Part shown: piece after piece, positions 60,541-64,000 of the stretch
Layout: each line of letters opens with the position of its first letter
Position numbering within the stretch: the stretch's first letter is position 1
Source of the DNA: Paenibacillus mesophilus
GTDB lineage: Bacteria; Bacillota; Bacilli; Paenibacillales; NBRC-103111
Direction of reading: 5' to 3'
Assembly (NCBI RefSeq): GCF_005938385.1
Contig: NZ_VCRA01000004.1
Coordinates: forward strand, 312,206-376,205
DNA length: 64,000 nt
Translations under genes and position numbers: made by a program
The notes under the pieces: generated by a model
Database searches by the model: none
What the model saw: the letters and a program-made list of their open reading frames with translations, nothing else
Told to the model about the DNA's origin: nothing

Positions 60541-61284
60541 ATGTCCAAAATCTCCTACGAAGATACGGTCCGCGCGCGGCTCGCCGAATGGGAGCGCCGG
60601 CTGCTGAAGCCGCCGGGGCTGCTCGAACGGACGTCCAAAACCGTACAAACCAAAATAAACGAGAAAATCCCCGCGAAGGTCCATACGGCCATCACTTCTA
60701 CCGTAAAAGGCATCTTTCATACCGTACTTTTCTCACTCGATTATGTTCCGAAAGGACTTCCTCAAGCCGGGCTTACTTTGCAGGAGCGGGACGACAAAGC
60801 GGCTGAGCTCGTCAACACATACAAAAAAATCGCCGCCGCCGAAGGAGCGGGAACAGGGGCCGGAGGAATCGTCCTCGGTCTCGTCGACTTCCCCGCGCTA
60901 ATCGCGATCAAGATGAAATGCTTGTTCGAGCTGGCCCATCTGTACGGCTACTCCACGCGCGATTACCGGGAGCGTCTATTCCTGCTCTACGTATTTCAGC
61001 TCGCATTCTCCGGCCGTGACCATAAGACCGGTATATATCGTACGATTCGAAGCTGGGACTCCGTCTCCCTGCAATACCCTGCCGGGGAGCAGTCGCTGCA
61101 AACGATCGATTGGGAGAAGCTGCAGCAGGAATACCGGGACTCCATCGACTTCCGCAAAATGCTTCAGCTCGTGCCGGGTATCGGAGCTATTGTAGGCGCA
61201 TGGGCGAACTACGGTCTTCTGGAAGAGCTGGGCGAAGCGGCCGTCAACTCGTTCCGGCTTCGCATTCTGGATGCGCGTCCCTAA
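60541..61284 (+). CDS. EcsC family protein
   Basis: 247 residues. Long helices with small-residue stretches: 'AAAEGAGTGAGGIVLGLVDFPALIAIKMKCLFELAHLYGYS' (about 98-140) is the EcsC hallmark, and 'LVPGIGAIVGAWANYGLLEELGEAAVNSFR' closes the domain. EcsC belongs to the B. subtilis ecsABC group affecting secretion and competence, but here no ecsA/ecsB is adjacent. Likely membrane-associated, function unknown. Confidence 0.88.
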   Translation: MSKISYEDTVRARLAEWERRLLKPPGLLERTSKTVQTKINEKIPAKVHTAITSTVKGIFHTVLFSLDYVPKGLPQAGLTLQERDDKAAELVNTYKKIAAAEGAGTGAGGIVLGLVDFPALIAIKMKCLFELAHLYGYSTRDYRERLFLLYVFQLAFSGRDHKTGIYRTIRSWDSVSLQYPAGEQSLQTIDWEKLQQEYRDSIDFRKMLQLVPGIGAIVGAWANYGLLEELGEAAVNSFRLRILDARP

Positions 61285-61371
61285 AGGGCGGGCTTATTCC
61301 CACTACCCATCGGTGCCGATTTCCGCTATGCTGGTATAGACGATTACACGACAGAGAGGATTCGGGACATC

Positions 61372-61950
61372 TTGGCCAAACTGTATTTCCGGTACGGAGC
61401 GATGAACAGCGGCAAATCAATCGAAGTGCTTCGGACCGCCCACAACTACGAAGAGCAAGGCAAACAGGTGCTGCTGTTCACTCCTGCTATCGACGACAGG
61501 TATGGTGTAGGCGCTATTACTTCACGGATCGGAATCCGGAAGGAAGCGGTTGTCGTAACCGCAAAGCTCGACATGTTCAAAATGGCGGAACGGGAACGTC
61601 CGGACTGCATTTTGGTCGACGAAGCGCAATTTTTGAACGAAACTCAAGTCAAAGCGCTGTGCGACATCGTGGACGAGCTGAACATTCCGGTTATCGCCTA
61701 CGGCTTAAGGGCGGATTTCCAAGGAAAGCTGTTCGAAGGCAGCTACCATTTGATGGCTCTCGCGGACAAAATCGAAGAAGTGAAGACGGTTTGCTGGCAT
61801 TGCCAGCGCAAAGCGACGATGAACATGCGCTGCAAGGACGGAATCCCCGTCTTCGAGGGCGAGCAGATCATGATCGGCGGCAATGAGAGCTATTTGCCGG
61901 TATGCCGCAAATGCTACGGGAAGGCCCGCAAGGAAACGCTGCGGGCGTAG
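61372..61950 (+). CDS. tdk: Thymidine kinase
   Basis: 192 residues from TTG 61372. Walker A 'RYGAMNSGKSIEVL' (about 7-20), Walker B 'CILVDEAQFLNE', lasso/base-binding 'VIAYGLRADFQGKLFEGS', zinc pairs 'CWHCQRKA' and 'CRKCYGKA'. It phosphorylates thymidine with ATP in nucleoside salvage. Type II TK family, full length. An AraC gene follows at 31 bp. Confidence 0.96.
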   Translation: MAKLYFRYGAMNSGKSIEVLRTAHNYEEQGKQVLLFTPAIDDRYGVGAITSRIGIRKEAVVVTAKLDMFKMAERERPDCILVDEAQFLNETQVKALCDIVDELNIPVIAYGLRADFQGKLFEGSYHLMALADKIEEVKTVCWHCQRKATMNMRCKDGIPVFEGEQIMIGGNESYLPVCRKCYGKARKETLRA

Positions 61951-61981
61951 CCCTCTTCCCGATGACCAAGGAGGTGTGCCG

Positions 61982-62866
61982 ATGCCGGAGCTTCACCGGC
62001 TATATCGACCGGCGCAGCCATCGGACGCCGGCAGGGCCGCGGCCTCCTACCGGGAGACGCCGCCCTCTCCATCACTCGCTCCGTACATCGCCTGCTTCTG
62101 GGGAATGGACCAACAACCGGGCGTAGACTTGGGTACAGGTCACAGAGTCGTTCCGGACGGCTGCATGGATATGCTGTTCCAGTGGCTTCCGGACGGTCGC
62201 ATCGTTCGCAGCTCGTTGTGCGGCGCGTTCGAGACGCCTTTCGACGCTTTGCCGCCGCTCGAGCGGATACGCTATTTCGGCATCCGTTTCTTTCCGGGCG
62301 GTCTATATCGTCTGCTGCGGATTCCATCCGCGGAATTTACCGATCGGCTTCTGCCGCTGGAAGACATCCCGGGCGCTCCGGCATTCGAGCTTGCGGAACG
62401 ACTACCCAACTGCTCCTCGTTCGAAGAACAGACGATGGTCGCCGAGCGCTGCATATTAACCGCCGCCAGTCAGCGGCAGCCGCTGGATACGGACCCGGGC
62501 TTCGGCAGCGCCCTCTTCGACCTGCTCCGTTTCGGTGGAGCGATGCCGGTCTCCGAGCTATCCGTTCGAGGGGCTGTCAGCGAACGGCACCTTCACCGGC
62601 TGTTTATGAAATGGACAGGCATCGGGCCGAAAACGTTCGGTCGTATCGTCCGGTTTCAGAAGATACTCGCGGACATGAAGCGCCGCCCCGACAGCCGTAC
62701 CGATTGGGCCGACAGAGCGCTCAAGTTCGGTTACGCGGATCAAGCGCATTTCATCCGCGATTTCAAGTCGCTGTACGGGCAGCCGCCGGAGGAAGCCTTG
62801 CGCGCGATGCGCGGACATGTCCGAAATATTCAATACGAACGCGCCGGGAACGAATATACTGATTAA
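61982..62866 (+). CDS. AraC-family transcriptional regulator
   Basis: 294 residues from ATG 61982, behind AAGGAGGTGTG. The N-terminal domain ('SPSLAPYIACFWGMDQQPG', 'HRVVPDGCMDMLFQW', 'FGIRFFPGGLYRLL') is of the DUF6597 type often fused to AraC. The C-terminal double HTH (about 195-285) has 'VSERHLHRLFMKWTGIGPKTFGRIVRFQKIL' and 'ALKFGYADQAHFIRDFKSLYGQPP'. Regulated genes are unknown. The DinB gene downstream (78 bp) may be one. Confidence 0.92.
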   Translation: MPELHRLYRPAQPSDAGRAAASYRETPPSPSLAPYIACFWGMDQQPGVDLGTGHRVVPDGCMDMLFQWLPDGRIVRSSLCGAFETPFDALPPLERIRYFGIRFFPGGLYRLLRIPSAEFTDRLLPLEDIPGAPAFELAERLPNCSSFEEQTMVAERCILTAASQRQPLDTDPGFGSALFDLLRFGGAMPVSELSVRGAVSERHLHRLFMKWTGIGPKTFGRIVRFQKILADMKRRPDSRTDWADRALKFGYADQAHFIRDFKSLYGQPPEEALRAMRGHVRNIQYERAGNEYTD

Positions 62867-62943
62867 CAGTCCGCATAATGAGGAAGCTTCCTAATGAAAA
62901 AGCTGAAGCTGTAAATTTCGTAACGAAAGCGAGTGTGTTGCAC

Positions 62944-63429
62944 ATGTCTCAAGTATCCGCCATCCGCGATCATTTGCTGCACGAGCTGGAGCACGGCGTG
63001 GCCACGACGCGCCGCATGCTGGAGCTCGTCAAGCCGGAGCAATGGGATTACCGGCCGCGCGACAATATGCGCACGCTGCTCGAGGTCGTCCATCATCTCG
63101 TGACGATTCCGGGAAGCGATCTTGTCATCATGCAGGAAAAAGGAATGGACGACGTCCAAAAGGTCGAAGCCGCGGTAAGCGGGGTACGCGATCCGATGCA
63201 GCTAGCGGCCGAGATGGAGCGGCTGTTCGGGGAAATGAAAGCTTACTTCGAGTCGCTTGGCGACGACGAGTTTTTGCACAAGGAAACCAAGGCGTTCTAC
63301 GCCGAAGCGCCCGCCGCACAAGTCAAGTGGCTGATCGAGACGACTACGCACGTGTACCATCACCGCTCGCAGCTGTTCAGCTACTTGAAGCAGCTCGGCC
63401 ACGACATCCAGTTTTTCATCTTGTATTAA
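62944..63429 (+). CDS. DinB family protein
   Basis: 161 residues from ATG 62944; the frame is open upstream but the ATG at 62878 has no ribosome binding site. The four-helix DinB/YfiT fold is shown by 'RTLLEVVHHLVTIPGSDL' (metal-binding His) and 'ETTTHVYHHRSQLFSYLKQLGHD' (HxxHH near the end). Family members are often thiol-dependent S-transferases with a His3 metal site. Substrate unknown. A hairpin terminator follows. Confidence 0.88.
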   Translation: MSQVSAIRDHLLHELEHGVATTRRMLELVKPEQWDYRPRDNMRTLLEVVHHLVTIPGSDLVIMQEKGMDDVQKVEAAVSGVRDPMQLAAEMERLFGEMKAYFESLGDDEFLHKETKAFYAEAPAAQVKWLIETTTHVYHHRSQLFSYLKQLGHDIQFFILY

Positions 63430-63435
63430 TGATGA

Positions 63436-63488
63436 AGGAGCCGTACGTACCTCGCCATCCAGCGGGTATATACGGCCCTTTCTTTGAA
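63436..63488 (+). terminator. Hairpin terminator after dinB-like gene
   Basis: GCCGTACGTACC pairs imperfectly with GGTATATACGGC and is followed by CCTTTCTTTG, just after the stop codon. Confidence 0.65.
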
Positions 63489-63729
63489 TACTCGTATGGT
63501 AAATGCGTAAGTGCATTTAGATCCCTAACGATTAGCGCTATAAATCGTTTAGACGGCGATCTACCTGCACTTTTGCATGCAAACGGGCGAAATTCGGAGA
63601 AAACGGGTAAACAAGATGCGCTTTTGCATTTTGGCAAATCCGGTCGGCAAATCATTAACGCAGTGAATTTTCACGGCCATGTTCCGCTAAAGCGATGTGC
63701 TCGCTTCGCTCACCGCCCGCAGTTGCCGC
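63489..63729. other. Gene-free interval with short repeated motif
   Basis: No gene is seen. The motif CTTTTGCAT occurs twice (near 63571 and 63621), as GCACTTTTGCAT and GCGCTTTTGCAT, with related TGCATTTA and TTTGCATGCAAA nearby. It may be a decayed repeat. Confidence 0.4.
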
Positions 63730-64000
63730 TTAGGAGCCGAATAAAGCCTCGGCCGCGGACTGCTGCAAGGAAGGCGCGCTATCGTACAGCAGCAGCGCCG
63801 GAACGGCCGGCACATGCTCCAAATCGTAGGAGGAGCCAAAGTGCACCAGGACGACATCCCCCGGATGCTCGGCCGCATATTGGTTCAACGCCTGCAGCAC
63901 GTCCGCGTCCATCCGCTTGTTATGCGTCAGCGCCACGATAACCGGTCCTGCTAGCGTACCTTCGCCGAGCAGCGGCTTGACGTCCGCGTACGCCTCCAGC
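63730..64000 (-). CDS. C-terminal part of a probable GH3-type (NagZ-like) glycosidase, cut by window edge
   Basis: About 89 residues are visible from the window edge to TAA at 63730-63732, and the frame is open to base 64000. 'AGPVIVALTHNKRMDADVL', 'DVVLVHFGSSYDLEHVPAVP' and the end 'QQSAAEALFGS' fit the C-terminal alpha/beta domain of family-3 beta-N-acetylglucosaminidases such as NagZ, which take part in cell-wall recycling. The catalytic domain is outside the window, so the call is tentative. Confidence 0.5.
   Translation of the reverse strand, partial: LEAYADVKPLLGEGTLAGPVIVALTHNKRMDADVLQALNQYAAEHPGDVVLVHFGSSYDLEHVPAVPALLLYDSAPSLQQSAAEALFGS

Overview
The window looks like chromosomal DNA of a spore-forming, low- to mid-GC Firmicute of the Paenibacillaceae (Paenibacillus/Cohnella type). 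The pointers are large SLH-domain surface proteins, an H-type small acid-soluble spore protein, CIRCE-controlled groESL, family-1 sugar-binding lipoproteins without their own ATPase, strong AAGGAGG ribosome binding sites with many GTG/TTG starts, and gene order. From groEL to thiL the order follows the Bacillus subtilis block thiL-tsaE-tsaB-rimI-tsaD / ydiF-moaC-tatAC-groESL, with local insertions. No rRNA, tRNA, CRISPR array or intact transposase gene was seen.

Layout. 1-5.4 kb: three tandem, co-oriented SLH surface-protein genes, each closed by a hairpin terminator. 5.4-12.1 kb (minus strand): groES-groEL with sigma-A promoter and CIRCE, tatA-tatC, a molybdopterin-domain protein, moaB, moaC and 5-formyl-THF cyclo-ligase. 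12.3-16.7 kb: an ABC-F ATPase converging on, and overlapping, a large membrane protein. 16.7-17.0 kb: a gene-free segment packed with DnaA boxes. 17.1-20.2 kb: a Tat-exported beta-helix protein and an orphan sugar-binding lipoprotein. 20.6-24.5 kb: the tightly coupled thiL-tsaE-tsaB-rimI-tsaD operon (t6A tRNA modification). 24.8-30.1 kb: a coiled-coil membrane protein, an AIM24 protein, spore genes, a Ku/ligase/primase-polymerase NHEJ cluster and a Uma2 nuclease. 30.2-33.7 kb: a globin-coupled sensor, cardiolipin synthase and a CPBP protease. 34-39.4 kb: DUF4177, MoxR-DUF58-DUF4129, and an ECF41 sigma factor with its AhpD-like partner. 39.4-44.3 kb: nitrite assimilation: nirBD, a relic of the siroheme methyltransferase gene, and a divergent ANTAR regulator plus TrpD-like protein. 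44.3-48 kb: a sugar ABC importer. 48.4-54.4 kb: a methyltransferase, an ECF sigma/membrane partner pair, an S66 peptidase, a LysM-M23 endopeptidase and ferritin. 54.5-59.7 kb: a nitrate/sulfonate-type ABC importer, an AraC regulator and a second orphan sugar-binding lipoprotein. 59.7-64 kb: a 196-bp imperfect palindrome, a coiled-coil protein, EcsC, thymidine kinase, an AraC regulator, DinB and the tail of a probable family-3 glycosidase.

The strongest non-coding signals are: (1) the DnaA-box cluster at 16.75-17.0 kb, lying between the ydiF-like and tsaD genes, where B. subtilis, as I recall, also carries a DnaA-box cluster; (2) the nirB leader, which has two perfect GlnR/TnrA boxes, a sigma-A promoter, a hexaloop hairpin of ANTAR-target type and an intrinsic terminator, facing a divergent ANTAR gene that overlaps a TrpD-like gene; (3) nested, mutually exclusive inverted repeats between moaC and moaB; (4) an ECF41 sigma factor with its signature motifs and a matching target promoter before the adjacent AhpD-like gene.
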